Positions 26,920-36,875 of a stretch of DNA of 64,000 nt are shown piece after piece. Position numbers and translations under genes: made by a program. The DNA is from Caulobacter sp048541825 (GTDB taxonomy: Bacteria; Pseudomonadota; Alphaproteobacteria; Caulobacterales; Caulobacteraceae). The notes under the pieces were generated by a model. The model did not search any database, was not told the DNA's origin, and was given only the letters and a program-made list of their open reading frames with translations. Numbering within the stretch: the stretch's first letter is position 1; each line of letters starts with the position of its first letter. The stretch covers positions 1,488,001 through 1,552,000 of the forward strand of contig NZ_CP183332.1 in the NCBI RefSeq assembly GCF_048541825.1, read 5' to 3'.

Positions 26920-29339
26920 ACCGACAAGACATAGGGCGCACAGTCCTGGCCTCGCTGATCGCGGGGCTGGGCTTTGCGCTTTTTGCCTATGTCGGTGTCG
27001 AGGTTCCCCGCGCCTACAATCAGGTAACGCCGATCTGGCTGTCCAACGGCTTTGTCGTCGCCTGCCTGCTGGCCGTCGAGACCCGCCGCTGGGCCTGGAT
27101 GCTGGCCGCCGCGCTCGTCGGCGCGCTTCTGGCGGGGGCGCATGCGGGCGACACCCTGCTCGTCAACTTCACGCTGGCGCCCAGTAACATCCTGCAGGTC
27201 TGGCTGTGCGCCTGGTCCACGCGCCGGGTTTTGGGGCGAGAGATCGACCTGGGCAGACCCAGGCACATGATCGCCTTCGTCGGACTGGCCGGGTTCGCTG
27301 CCCCCCTGATCACCGGCGTCCTGTCGGCCCTCATCCATACAGCGACCCGGGGTGGAGATGTCTGGGCCAACATGGCCGTCTGGGTGTTGGGCGATATTCT
27401 GGGCATCCTGACGGTGACGCCGTGTGTCCTGGTCCTGGTCAGGGCCAGGACCTACCTGGCCGAGCGTGGCGTCACACGGGACGGTCTGCTTGCCCTGCTG
27501 GCTCTTTTCATTGTCACGACAGCAGTGTTCGCGCAGGGGCGTTACCCGCTCCTGTTCATGGTGCCGCCCGTCATGCTGCTGGTTGCGTCGCGGCTCGAGG
27601 TTCTGGGCGCTGTGTTTGGCGCTGCCATGGTCGCGACGATCGCGGTGCTGTTCACCATGGCCGGCGTCGGCCCCATGCAATTGATCGAAGATTCCCCGGT
27701 GGAACAGTCGATCATTCTGCAGGCTTTTCTGGCCGTATCGATCTTTGTCAGCCTGCCCGTCGCCGCCTTTCAGCGGCAGAGGCGCTATATCCTGGATCGC
27801 ATGGCCCAGGCTAGCGAGGCGGCGGCGCGCAGCGAGGCCCGCTATCGGCTGCTGACCGAAAACGCCCTTGATGTGATCGTGCACAGCGATCTGAACGGGC
27901 GGGTGACCTACATTTCGCCCTCCGTACTGGCTGTTCTGGGCTACGCGCCCGAAGAACTGACCGGGGAGCGTCCTATTGAATTCGTGCATCCTGACTATGT
28001 GGAGGCGGTGATCGCCATCAGCCGGGGCTTGGTCAGCGGTGAGACCCGAGGCGCGTCGGACCGCGTCGAGTACCGGGCCCATCGTAAGGACGGCGCCGTG
28101 ATCTGGCTGGAGTCGCGTCCGACCTTGGCCCTCGATCCTGTCAGTGGCGAGAAGGTCGGCATCACGGACGTGGTTCGTGACATCACCGCGCGCAAGATAC
28201 TGGAGCAGGATCTGCGCGAGGCCCGCGTCACGGCTGAAGCCGCCGCCGCCGCCAAAGGCGAGTTCCTGGCCAATATGAGCCACGAGCTTCGAACGCCCCT
28301 GACAGCAGTGATCGGCTTCGCCAATCTGGTCGGCGACCAGCCTGAGCTGTCTGCCGAAACCCGTCGTCACGTGGCCAGGATCGTTGACGGCGGTCGCTCT
28401 TTGCTGGCCACGATCAACGACATCCTGGACTTCTCCAAGCTCGACGCTGGTCACATGGAGATCCGGCCGCGCGGCGTGGATGTTGCCGAACTGGCGCGCG
28501 AGGTTCTGGCCATCTTCACCCTGCAGGCCTCTGCCAAGGGGCTGACCCTGACCTGCGCGCGGGGCGAGGCCCTGCCGACCAATCTCTGGCTTGATCCGGA
28601 ACGAGTGCGGCAGGTGCTGCTGAACCTGATCGGCAACGCGGTCAAATTCACGGAGACTGGCGGCGTAACCCTGAACCTGACCTATGACACGACAGCTGAA
28701 CGCCTCGGCGTCGCAGTCATCGACACCGGTCAGGGCATCGCCGAGGAAGACCTCAAGCTGCTGTTCATGCGGTTCTCGCAGGTCGACACCTCGATCCGTC
28801 GCCAGCATGGCGGTACGGGTCTGGGTCTGGCGATCTCCAAGGGTCTGGTCGAGGCCATGGGCGGCCAGATCGGCGTCGAGAGCCGGTTGGGCGATGGTGC
28901 GCGGTTCTTCTTCGACCTGCACGCGCCCACCCAGGCCCTCGACGAGACCGAAGACCAGGCGCCGGCCCCCAGCTTGCCGAAGGGGTGCCGGGTGCTGGTG
29001 GTCGATGACAACGCCGCCAATCGCGAACTCGTGCGCACCGTGCTGGAAGCCTTCGACGCCCGGGTTTCCGAGGCGGTCGATGGTGAGGAGGGCGTGATGG
29101 CCGCCCAGGCTGAGCAGTTCGATGTCATCCTGATGGACCTGCGTATGCCGCGCCTCGATGGCGCGCAGGCGGCCGAACGCATCCGCAGCGGGAAGGGACC
29201 CAGCGCCGGCGCGCCGATCATAGCCTTCTCGGCGGACGTCGGGTCGGGATCGCCGGGGGCAGTGTTCAGCGGTTCGGTGTCCAAGCCGATGACGGTTGGT
29301 TCCCTCGTTGGCGCGATCTCGGCCCTTCTGCCTGCCTGA
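26910..29339 (+). CDS. MASE1-type hybrid sensor histidine kinase
   Basis: The 809-residue membrane kinase has a MASE1-like sensor with about eight helices (residues 10-290, including TPIWLSNGFVVACLLA). It also has a PAS domain (about 305-425, NGRVTYISPSVLAVLGYAPEEL), HisKA with phospho-acceptor His458 in NMSHELRTPL, HATPase (RVRQVLLNLIGNAVKFT, DTGQGI, GGTGLGLAIS), and a C-terminal receiver with phospho-acceptor Asp743 in VILMDLRMPRLDG. It begins with a GTG inside the end of the lipoprotein gene. No response regulator or Hpt gene is adjacent, so its output partner is elsewhere. The signal is unknown. Confidence 0.92.
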   Translation: MRLNRQDIGRTVLASLIAGLGFALFAYVGVEVPRAYNQVTPIWLSNGFVVACLLAVETRRWAWMLAAALVGALLAGAHAGDTLLVNFTLAPSNILQVWLCAWSTRRVLGREIDLGRPRHMIAFVGLAGFAAPLITGVLSALIHTATRGGDVWANMAVWVLGDILGILTVTPCVLVLVRARTYLAERGVTRDGLLALLALFIVTTAVFAQGRYPLLFMVPPVMLLVASRLEVLGAVFGAAMVATIAVLFTMAGVGPMQLIEDSPVEQSIILQAFLAVSIFVSLPVAAFQRQRRYILDRMAQASEAAARSEARYRLLTENALDVIVHSDLNGRVTYISPSVLAVLGYAPEELTGERPIEFVHPDYVEAVIAISRGLVSGETRGASDRVEYRAHRKDGAVIWLESRPTLALDPVSGEKVGITDVVRDITARKILEQDLREARVTAEAAAAAKGEFLANMSHELRTPLTAVIGFANLVGDQPELSAETRRHVARIVDGGRSLLATINDILDFSKLDAGHMEIRPRGVDVAELAREVLAIFTLQASAKGLTLTCARGEALPTNLWLDPERVRQVLLNLIGNAVKFTETGGVTLNLTYDTTAERLGVAVIDTGQGIAEEDLKLLFMRFSQVDTSIRRQHGGTGLGLAISKGLVEAMGGQIGVESRLGDGARFFFDLHAPTQALDETEDQAPAPSLPKGCRVLVVDDNAANRELVRTVLEAFDARVSEAVDGEEGVMAAQAEQFDVILMDLRMPRLDGAQAAERIRSGKGPSAGAPIIAFSADVGSGSPGAVFSGSVSKPMTVGSLVGAISALLPA

Positions 29340-29344
29340 AGGAG

Positions 29345-29980
29345 CTATTGGACGTGTGCTGCCTCGGTGCGTAGCAGCTGCCTCCATCGTTTGTCGCGCT
29401 GCTCTGTGACGCCGAAAATCTGCAGGAACGCGACGGCCGCGATGTCGCGCCGGGCGGCTGCCGGCGCTGCCAGTATCGCAAGCGGTGGGGGCGACGCCAC
29501 GGCCCGCACCAACAGCGGCGCGACGATCCATCGCTCGGGGAAGGCCATGACCTCGACGCCGGGATGGGCGCGCAGATGGGGGCAGTGTTCCAGGGATCGT
29601 TTCACACAGGCTTGGTGCAGCGGCGCGATGGAACCGGCGTCGATCAGGATCTGATCGTCACGGGTTTCAGGGGAAAATGCAGCGTTCAGGCCCTTGGCGC
29701 GCAGTGCGCCCACGGCTGTGCGCTTGGCGATTTGGGTCCAGCGATCGCCGGACTGGGTCGGCGCGCCGCACATCGGGCACAGCATGTACCGTACCGTCTC
29801 GCGCTGGCGACGCAGGTGGTTCATCGAATATTGCGGCCGACCTTGGCCGGGCCGTTCGGCCTGGCACAGCGCCAGCCCTCCATCGATGCTGGGGCAAGGG
29901 CGAACGCCCAGTGTTTCCTCTTCGCTCCAGCTGGTCACCCACGGAACATCAACGCCGACCTTTAGTCTCGACTCTGACAA
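29345..29980 (-). CDS. Uncharacterised protein with CPMCGAP motif
   Basis: I cannot assign a family name. The 211-residue protein has a Cys pair CPMCGAPT near residue 68 preceded by NHLRRQRETVRYML, then a middle segment with further Cys/His (PLHQACVKRSLEHCPHL) that could complete a metal site. A conserved-looking FPERWIVAPLLVRA stretch and an Ala-rich tail follow. It starts at TTG with a GGGAG site 7 nt upstream. It converges on the kinase gene with 5 nt between stops. Similar proteins are known to me only as hypotheticals; a phage or regulatory role is possible but not shown. Confidence 0.65.
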   Translation of the reverse strand: MSESRLKVGVDVPWVTSWSEEETLGVRPCPSIDGGLALCQAERPGQGRPQYSMNHLRRQRETVRYMLCPMCGAPTQSGDRWTQIAKRTAVGALRAKGLNAAFSPETRDDQILIDAGSIAPLHQACVKRSLEHCPHLRAHPGVEVMAFPERWIVAPLLVRAVASPPPLAILAAPAAARRDIAAVAFLQIFGVTEQRDKRWRQLLRTEAAHVQ

Positions 29981-30024
29981 GGCGCGCTCCCTGGGGTGTT
30001 AATGGGCGCCAGAACACAAACCAG

Positions 30025-30050
30025 CGCCCCGCCAGTAAGAGCGCGGGGCG
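30025..30050 (-). terminator. GC hairpin downstream of the ABC-F gene
   Basis: CGCCCCGC (30025-30032) and GCGGGGCG (30043-30050) form an 8-bp stem with a 10-nt loop, 46 nt after the ABC-F stop on the minus strand. It is followed there only by CTGGTTTGTG, a poor T-tract, so termination is uncertain. Confidence 0.35.
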
Positions 30051-30095
30051 GGGTGTGGTTCAAGCGCCGCAGTGGCTATTCGGTTGGCGGTAGTT

Positions 30096-31967
30096 TCAGG
30101 CCTCGGCCGCCGATAGATCCTCGGCCAGGCCCATCCACGTTGCTTCGGCCTCTTTGAGCTTGGCCTGGGCGGCGTCACGGCGCTTGGTCAGCTCCGCCAC
30201 CTTGGGCGGGTTCTTGTAGAGGAGCGGATCGGCCAGCTGGGTTTCCAGCTCAGCCACCTGGCGCGTGGTGCGGGTGACGACCTGCTCGGCGGCCTCGATC
30301 TTGCGCTTGAGGGGCTCGATCGCAACCGTCTTGCGCGGCGCGGCGGCAGACGCTTCGGCCTTGGCCGGCTCGCGGGCAACCTGGGTTGGCTTCACCGATT
30401 GCCTGGCGCGGTCCAGAACGAACTTGGCGTAGTCGTCCATGTCGCCGTCGAAGGGTTTAACAGTGCCGTCGGCGGCCAGCCACAGGCGGTCGGCGACCAG
30501 TTCCATCAGCGACCGATCGTGGGTGATCAGGATCACCGCGCCCTCATAGTCGTTCAGGGCGTCTAGCAGGGCGCGGCGGCTGTCGATGTCCAGGTGGTTG
30601 GTCGGCTCATCGAGGATCAGCATGTGCGGCGCGTCCATCGCCACCATGTTGAGCAGGAGGCGAGCGCGCTCACCGCCCGAAAGGTTGGCGACCGTAGTCT
30701 CCTGCTTGTCGAAGCCGAGGCCGAACTGCGCCAGCTTCGAACGGCGTGAGGATTCGCTCGCGTCCGGCATGGCCCGGCGGATGATCTCCAGCGGGGTATC
30801 GTCGGGGTCCATCGCCTCGATCTGGTGCTGGTGGAACCAGCCGACCTTGATCTTGCGGTCACGGTGGAACTCGCCGGACTGCACGCCCAGCGCACCGGCA
30901 ATCATCTTGGCGAAGGTCGACTTGCCGGCGCCGTTGACGCCCAGCAGACCGATGCGGTCGTCCAGGTCCATGCGCAGGTTGAGGTTCTTGAGGATCGGGC
31001 GACCTTCCTCGTAGCCAACATTGGCCCGTTCCAGGCGAATGAGCGGCGGGGCAAGCGGGCGCGGCGGCGAGGGCAGGGTGAAGGGCGCAACGCGCTCCTC
31101 GATAGTGGTGGCCACAGGCTCCATCTTGGCCAGGCGCTTCATGCGCGACTGGGCCTGGGCGGCCTTGGAGGCCTTGGCCTTGAAGCGGTCCACGAAGGAT
31201 TGCAGGTGGGCGCGTTCGGCGTCCTGCTTGGCCTTGGCGGACAGCTGCAGGCGGGACTTCTCGGCACGGCGCTTTTCGAAGTCGTCGTAGCCGCCCGTGT
31301 AGAGCTCCAGCTTGCCGCCGGCCAGATGCAGCATGTGCGTGCAGCTGTTGTTGAGCAGTTCGCGGTCGTGGCTGACAATCAGGGCGGTGTGAGGATACTT
31401 CTGGAGCCTCGCCTCAAGCCACAGGGCGCCTTCCAGGTCGAGATAGTTGGTCGGTTCGTCCAGCAGCAGCATGTCGGGTTCGGAGAACAGGGCGGCCGCC
31501 AGGGCGACGCGCATCCGCCAGCCGCCGGAGAACTCGGCCATCGGGCGTTGCAGGTCTTCTTGGGAGAAGCCCAGGCCGGAGAGAATTTCCGACGCCTTGG
31601 CCGGCGCCGCATCGGCGTCGATCTCGATCAGCCGGGCCCAGATCTCGCCCATGTCCTCGGGATCTGCGTCCTCCAGGCGGGTCAGGAGGCTGTGGCGCTC
31701 TTCGTCGGCCTCAAGCACGGTGTCCAGCAGACTGAAGGGCGTGGCGGGATGTTCCTGGTCCACTGAGCCGATGCGCGCGGACTTGGGCAGGTTGATCTCG
31801 TCGTCGCTGGCATGCAGTTGGCCCAGGATCAGCTTGAACAGTGTGGACTTGCCCACGCCGTTGCGGCCGATCAGGCCTACCTTGGCACCGGGCGGCAGGC
31901 TGACGCTGGCGTGGTCGAAGAACTTCCGTCCCCAGGCGTTGAAGGTCAGGTCTTTGATCTGGAGCAT
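30096..31967 (-). CDS. ABC-F family ATPase (YheS/Uup-like)
   Basis: Soluble twin-ATPase acting on ribosomes, not a transporter. The 623-residue protein has domain 1 with Walker A GRNGVGKSTLFKL, signature FSGGWRMRVALA and LLLDEPTNYLDL; a charged linker (RRAEKSRLQLSAKAKQDAERA); domain 2 with GVNGAGKSTFAKM, LSGGERARLLL and LILDEPTNHLDI; and a coiled-coil C-terminal tail (about 545-615). Overall it looks closest to the YheS branch. It has no membrane segments. Divergent from ndk. Confidence 0.93.
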   Translation of the reverse strand: MLQIKDLTFNAWGRKFFDHASVSLPPGAKVGLIGRNGVGKSTLFKLILGQLHASDDEINLPKSARIGSVDQEHPATPFSLLDTVLEADEERHSLLTRLEDADPEDMGEIWARLIEIDADAAPAKASEILSGLGFSQEDLQRPMAEFSGGWRMRVALAAALFSEPDMLLLDEPTNYLDLEGALWLEARLQKYPHTALIVSHDRELLNNSCTHMLHLAGGKLELYTGGYDDFEKRRAEKSRLQLSAKAKQDAERAHLQSFVDRFKAKASKAAQAQSRMKRLAKMEPVATTIEERVAPFTLPSPPRPLAPPLIRLERANVGYEEGRPILKNLNLRMDLDDRIGLLGVNGAGKSTFAKMIAGALGVQSGEFHRDRKIKVGWFHQHQIEAMDPDDTPLEIIRRAMPDASESSRRSKLAQFGLGFDKQETTVANLSGGERARLLLNMVAMDAPHMLILDEPTNHLDIDSRRALLDALNDYEGAVILITHDRSLMELVADRLWLAADGTVKPFDGDMDDYAKFVLDRARQSVKPTQVAREPAKAEASAAAPRKTVAIEPLKRKIEAAEQVVTRTTRQVAELETQLADPLLYKNPPKVAELTKRRDAAQAKLKEAEATWMGLAEDLSAAEA

Positions 31968-31991
31968 TTTAAAGGACGACTACGCGGCGGG

Positions 31992-32020
31992 TTGGCGGGG
32001 AGGAAGCGCCCGGCTATAAG
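31992..32020 (+). promoter_or_regulatory. Housekeeping-type promoter of ndk
   Basis: TTGGCGG, 14 nt, GCTATAAG matches the Caulobacter housekeeping pattern TTGACGS-N10-14-GCTANAWC with one mismatch in each box. The -10 lies 43 nt before the ndk start, in the divergent ABC-F/ndk gap. Confidence 0.6.
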
Positions 32021-32063
32021 CCCGCAGCTCCCCAATTCACAACTTTATGTGTGAGATATCTTC

Positions 32064-32483
32064 GTGACCGAACGCACCTTCTCGATCCTCAAGCCGGACG
32101 CCACGCGTCGCAACCTGACCGGCGCCATCAATGCGGTGATCGAGGCCGCCGGCCTGCGCATCGTCGCCCAGCGTCGCGTCAAGCTGACGGAAGCCCAAGC
32201 CAAGAAGTTTTATGAAGTCCACGCCGAGCGTCCGTTCTACGGCGAACTCGTGGGCCAGATGATCGCCGAGCCGGTGGTCGTTCAGGTTCTGGAAGCCGAA
32301 GGTGCCGTGGCCAAGTACCGCGACGTCATGGGCGCCACGAACCCGAAGGATGCCGCCGAAGGCACCATCCGCAAGCTGTTCGCCCTGTCGATCGGTGAAA
32401 ACTCGGTCCACGGCTCGGACAGCCTGGAGAACGCCGCGATCGAGATCGCCCAGTTCTTCACCGAAGACGAAATCGTCGGCTAA
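32064..32483 (+). CDS. ndk: Nucleoside diphosphate kinase
   Basis: Balances NTP and dNTP pools by transferring the gamma-phosphate through a phosphohistidine. 139 residues; begins TERTFSILKPDATRRNLTG and has active-site His116 in NSVHGSDSLENAAIEIAQFF (first part NSVHGSDS). Monocistronic, with a good promoter and a strong terminator. Confidence 0.98.
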   Translation: MTERTFSILKPDATRRNLTGAINAVIEAAGLRIVAQRRVKLTEAQAKKFYEVHAERPFYGELVGQMIAEPVVVQVLEAEGAVAKYRDVMGATNPKDAAEGTIRKLFALSIGENSVHGSDSLENAAIEIAQFFTEDEIVG

Positions 32484-32511
32484 AGGCTCTCCAGCCTTTG
32501 AAGACGGCAGG

Positions 32512-32538
32512 GGCCGGGGCGAAAGCTCCGGCCTTTTT
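32512..32538 (+). terminator. Intrinsic terminator after ndk
   Basis: GGCCGGGGC, GAAA tetraloop, GCTCCGGCC (one G-T pair) and five Ts, 28 nt after the ndk stop. The dedA-like gene converges immediately behind it. Confidence 0.9.
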
Positions 32539-32542
32539 CGTT

Positions 32543-33181
32543 TCAGACGGCTAGTCGGGCGGCGCGCGCCGATACCGGGGCGAACCGCTTCCAGGCCATG
32601 TAGCCCGCGATTGCCAGAACAGCCGCGCCGGCCGCGAAGGCAGCCCCGGCGACGGGATCGGACGTCAGCAGGTGAAGGTTGCGGGCGGCGAGATAGCCCG
32701 GCGCCAGCATCGAGATCACCCAAAGGGGCGCCGTAAGGGCGCTGGCGGCCTGGAAAGCCCAAGGCCGTGAGCGCGACATGCCCGCCACGATCGGCACAAA
32801 GGGGCGCAGCGGACCCAGGAACCGCGCTGCGCCGATAGCAATCAGGCCATGTCGGCGCGATAGAAGGCGGGCGCGGGCCACCAGGCGCCGATGTCCCGCC
32901 AGCAGGCCGCGAGCGAGGCGACGCGCGCCCAGGCCCCGCCCCAGCAGAAACGACAAACCATCGCCGACTATGGCGCCGGCGCTGCACCACAGGATGGCCT
33001 CGGCCGGGTGCAGGATGCCTTGAGCGACCAGCGCACCCGCCATGACCATGACCCCGACGATGGGGATCAGCAGCCCGACCAGCAGCAGGGCTTCCAGCAG
33101 GGTCAGCACGAACAGGACGAGCCCAGCCCAGTGGCTATTCTGGGCGATCGTTTCGGTCAGTTGGGGCAGCAGCGATTCCAT
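32543..33181 (-). CDS. DedA family membrane protein
   Basis: SNARE-associated/VTT-domain protein; members are proposed to flip lipids or undecaprenyl phosphate. The 212 residues include hydrophobic helices near 20-55 and 145-200. The domain core is GDGLSFLLGRGLGAR, followed by an Arg-rich loop (LLAGHRRLVARARLLSRRHG) and ARFLGPLRPFVPIVAGMSRSR, a typical DedA motif with the conserved Arg and Pro. Specific substrate unknown. Confidence 0.9.
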   Translation of the reverse strand: MESLLPQLTETIAQNSHWAGLVLFVLTLLEALLLVGLLIPIVGVMVMAGALVAQGILHPAEAILWCSAGAIVGDGLSFLLGRGLGARRLARGLLAGHRRLVARARLLSRRHGLIAIGAARFLGPLRPFVPIVAGMSRSRPWAFQAASALTAPLWVISMLAPGYLAARNLHLLTSDPVAGAAFAAGAAVLAIAGYMAWKRFAPVSARAARLAV

Positions 33182-33342
33182 GAGCGACAGTTTGCGGATG
33201 AATAGTGACAGGACCCTGACCCGGGATGGTTATTTCTTTCTGACGCGACAATTGGTCTCGCCAGGCCATTCGGGCGTTTTTGAGTGACACGGGGCCGTCC
33301 GATCGGTGACGATCCGGTCCTTGTCATCTCTGGAGACCGCCG

Positions 33343-33987
33343 GTGAAGGACTATGGTCGACGCGACGTGGCTCTGGCAGCCGTGCTTTCCGGAGTGGCCG
33401 GCTATGTCGACGCCATCGGCTTCCTGAAACTGGGCGGCTTCTTTGTCTCGTTCATGAGCGGCAACTCGACCCGTCTCGGTGTCGGGTTGGCCACCGGCCA
33501 TTTCGGCGCAGCCCTGACCGCCCTGGCACTGATCGCGCTGTTCGTGGCCGGTGTCGTGCTGGGCGCCCTGGTCGCACGGCGGGCGGGCGAAGATCGGCGG
33601 GCCATGGTCATGGCGCTGGAGGCCGTCCTTCTGGCCTGTGCGGCGGGACTGATCATGGCGGGGCTGGATGGCCCGGGCGTCGCGGCCATGGTCCTGGCCA
33701 TGGGGGCCGAGAACGCCGTGTTCCAGCGCAATGGCGATGTCGGAGTGGGCCTAACCTACATGACCGGCGCTCTGGTCAAGGCCGGCCAGCGGATCGCGGC
33801 GGCCCTGACCGGAGGCGACCGCTGGGCTTGGCGGCCGTTCGTGCTGCTGTGGGCGGGGCTGACCCTGGGCGGGGCGCTGGGCGCGGCGGCCTATCTGAAA
33901 TTCGGCGTCCTGGCCCTGTGGGGCGCGGCCCTGGTCGTCGCGGCTCTGGCCGTGGCCCGGCACGTTGAAGAAAGGCGCCTAGCCTAG
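33343..33987 (+). CDS. DUF1275 (YoaK-type) membrane protein
   Basis: The 214-residue protein has six predicted helices. The family signature is the start LAAVLSGVAGYVDAIGFLKLGG and FVSFMSGNSTRLGVGLA, plus the NAVFQRNGDVGVGLTYMTGALVK segment (first part NAVFQRNGDVGVGLTYMTG). Function unknown in general. GTG start with a GGAG site. The last 9 nt overlap the convergent purN stop. Confidence 0.88.
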   Translation: MKDYGRRDVALAAVLSGVAGYVDAIGFLKLGGFFVSFMSGNSTRLGVGLATGHFGAALTALALIALFVAGVVLGALVARRAGEDRRAMVMALEAVLLACAAGLIMAGLDGPGVAAMVLAMGAENAVFQRNGDVGVGLTYMTGALVKAGQRIAAALTGGDRWAWRPFVLLWAGLTLGGALGAAAYLKFGVLALWGAALVVAALAVARHVEERRLA

Positions 33988-34562
33988 GTCCCGGCAGAAG
34001 GCCGCCAGGGTCTCTGGATAGAGCCGGTGTTCCTGCTCAAGCACCCGCAAGCTCAGGGCGTGCTCGTCGTCGCCCGGCCGCACCGGCACGCGGGCCTGGC
34101 CGAGCATGGGGCCCTCATCGACCCCCGCCGTCACCAGATGCACGGTGCAGCCCGCCTCGGTCTCGCCTGCAGCGATCGCGCGGGCGTGGGTGTGGAGGCC
34201 CGGAAACTTCGGCAGCAGGGACGGGTGGATGTTCAGCATCCGACCCTCCCAGGCGTCGACCAGGAAGGGCGTCAGGATGCGCATATAGCCGGCCAGGGCG
34301 ATCAGTTGGACGCCGCGCTCACGCAGGGCCGCGTCGATCGCCGCTTCATGCGCCGCGCGGTCCCTGCCGAACGGCACCTGGTCGACGCACAACGCCTCGA
34401 TCCCGGCCGCCTGAGCGGTGACGAGGCCGCCGGCGTCAGGCCGGTTGGCCAGCACCAGGGCGATCTCGAACGGGCAATCCTCAGCCTGGGCGGCACTGAC
34501 CAGGGCCTCCATGTTGGAGCCCCGGCCCGAGATCAGGACGGCGACCTTGGTCTTCTGCGGCA

Positions 34563-34563
<1 letters not shown>
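33979..34563 (-). CDS. purN: Phosphoribosylglycinamide formyltransferase PurN
   Basis: Third step of purine synthesis, formylating GAR with 10-formyl-THF. 194 residues with the phosphate loop SGRGSNMEAL, catalytic LNIHPSLLPKFPG (Asn-His) and the Asp in VTAGVDEGPML. The start ATG overlaps the purM stop by 1 nt (TAATG), so translation is coupled to purM. Confidence 0.97.
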
Positions 34564-35588
<1,025 letters not shown>

Positions 35589-35702
35589 TGGCTTGCTCTG
35601 GTCTAGTTGAGGACGCAATCGCGCCTTCAATTCGCGGAAATCGGCGCCCCGACCATGCTTGACGCTTGCAGACTCGGGGGTGCGCGAGGCTATTAGCAGC
35701 CG

Positions 35703-36875
35703 ATGAAGCCGATAACCACTACCGCCGAACTGGCGGCGTTTTGTAATGCGTTGCAGGGCCAGCCCTTTGTCGCCGTGGACACCGAGTTCATGCGCGAGAC
35801 GACCTATTGGCCCAAGCTCTGCTTGATCCAGATTGGCGCGCCCAATGTCGAGGCCGTGATCGATCCGCTTGCGGACGGTCTGGACATGACGCCGCTGCTG
35901 GATCTGATGCGTGATGAGCGCGTGCTCAAGGTGTTCCACGCCGCCCGGCAGGACGTCGAAATCTTCAACAACCTGGGCGCCATGCCCCGGCCGTTGTTCG
36001 ACACCCAGGTCGCCGGCATGGCCGCCGGATTTGGCGAGCAGATCGCCTATGACGCGCTGGTCCGACAGATGCTCAAGATCGAGCTCGACAAGTCCAGCCG
36101 GTTCACCGATTGGGCCCGCCGCCCGCTGTCGGAAGCCCAGCTGACCTACGCCCTGGCTGATGTCACCCATCTGGCCTCGCTGTTTCCGATGCTGCGTCAG
36201 CGGCTGGCCGACGCTGACCGCCTGCCGTGGGTCGAGGAAGAGATGCAGGCCCTCTGCGATCCGGCGTTCTATGACGTCGATCCTGAAAAGGCCTGGCGCC
36301 GGCTTCGTCCCCGCAAGACAGCGCAGAAGTATCTCGCCGTGTTCCAGGCCGTGGCGGCCTGGCGCGAGCGCACCGCCCAGCAGCGCGATCAGCCTCGCGG
36401 CCGGATCCTGAAGGACGAGGCCATTGACGAATTGGCCACCCAGGCCCCGACCACGGTCGACGCCCTCAATACCCTGCGTGGCGTACCCAAGGGCTTTGGC
36501 GGCAGCAAGTTTGGTCCTGACCTGCTGGCGGCCATCAAGGCCGCCCTTGCCGATCCGGAAGGCTACGCGCCGGTGCTGGAAAAGCCCGGTCCGCCTCCGC
36601 CCGCCTCGGCCGGTGCCGTCGTCGAGCTGCTGAAGGTTCTGCTCAAAGCCCGCGCCGAAGAAGCCGGTGTGGCGTCCAAGCTGATCGCCACGGTCTCTGA
36701 CCTTGAAAAGATAGCCGCGGACGACAACGCCAACACGCCGGCCCTCGCTGGGTGGCGTCGCGACGCCTTCGGGGCCGACGCCCTGAAGATCAAACGTGGC
36801 GAACTGGCCTTGGTGCTGGACGGCTCGCGGGTTCGGGTCGTCGAAGTGCGACGAGCGCCCAAGCCCGACGCCTGA
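35703..36875 (+). CDS. rnd: Ribonuclease D
   Basis: 3'-5' exoribonuclease for tRNA 3' maturation. 390 residues: DEDD exonuclease (VAVDTEFMRETTYWP, LKVFHAARQDVEIFNN, YALADVTHLASLFPML) followed by an HRDC domain around residues 215-295 (RDQPRGRILKDEAIDELA). A perfect -35-like TTGACGC lies at 35659-35665 and GCTATTAG at 35689-35696, but their 23-nt spacing does not fit the usual promoter; the message may be nearly leaderless. Confidence 0.96.
   Translation: MKPITTTAELAAFCNALQGQPFVAVDTEFMRETTYWPKLCLIQIGAPNVEAVIDPLADGLDMTPLLDLMRDERVLKVFHAARQDVEIFNNLGAMPRPLFDTQVAGMAAGFGEQIAYDALVRQMLKIELDKSSRFTDWARRPLSEAQLTYALADVTHLASLFPMLRQRLADADRLPWVEEEMQALCDPAFYDVDPEKAWRRLRPRKTAQKYLAVFQAVAAWRERTAQQRDQPRGRILKDEAIDELATQAPTTVDALNTLRGVPKGFGGSKFGPDLLAAIKAALADPEGYAPVLEKPGPPPPASAGAVVELLKVLLKARAEEAGVASKLIATVSDLEKIAADDNANTPALAGWRRDAFGADALKIKRGELALVLDGSRVRVVEVRRAPKPDA

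Noticed and set aside
26916..29531. 871-codon open frame antisense to the hybrid kinase
   Set aside because: High-GC codon structure keeps antisense frames open. The translation has no domain, is low-complexity Gln/Gly/Arg-rich and has no ribosome site.
35659..35696. TTGACGC and GCTATTAG as an rnd promoter
   Set aside because: The 23-nt spacer is too long for the 10-14 nt rule, despite good individual boxes.
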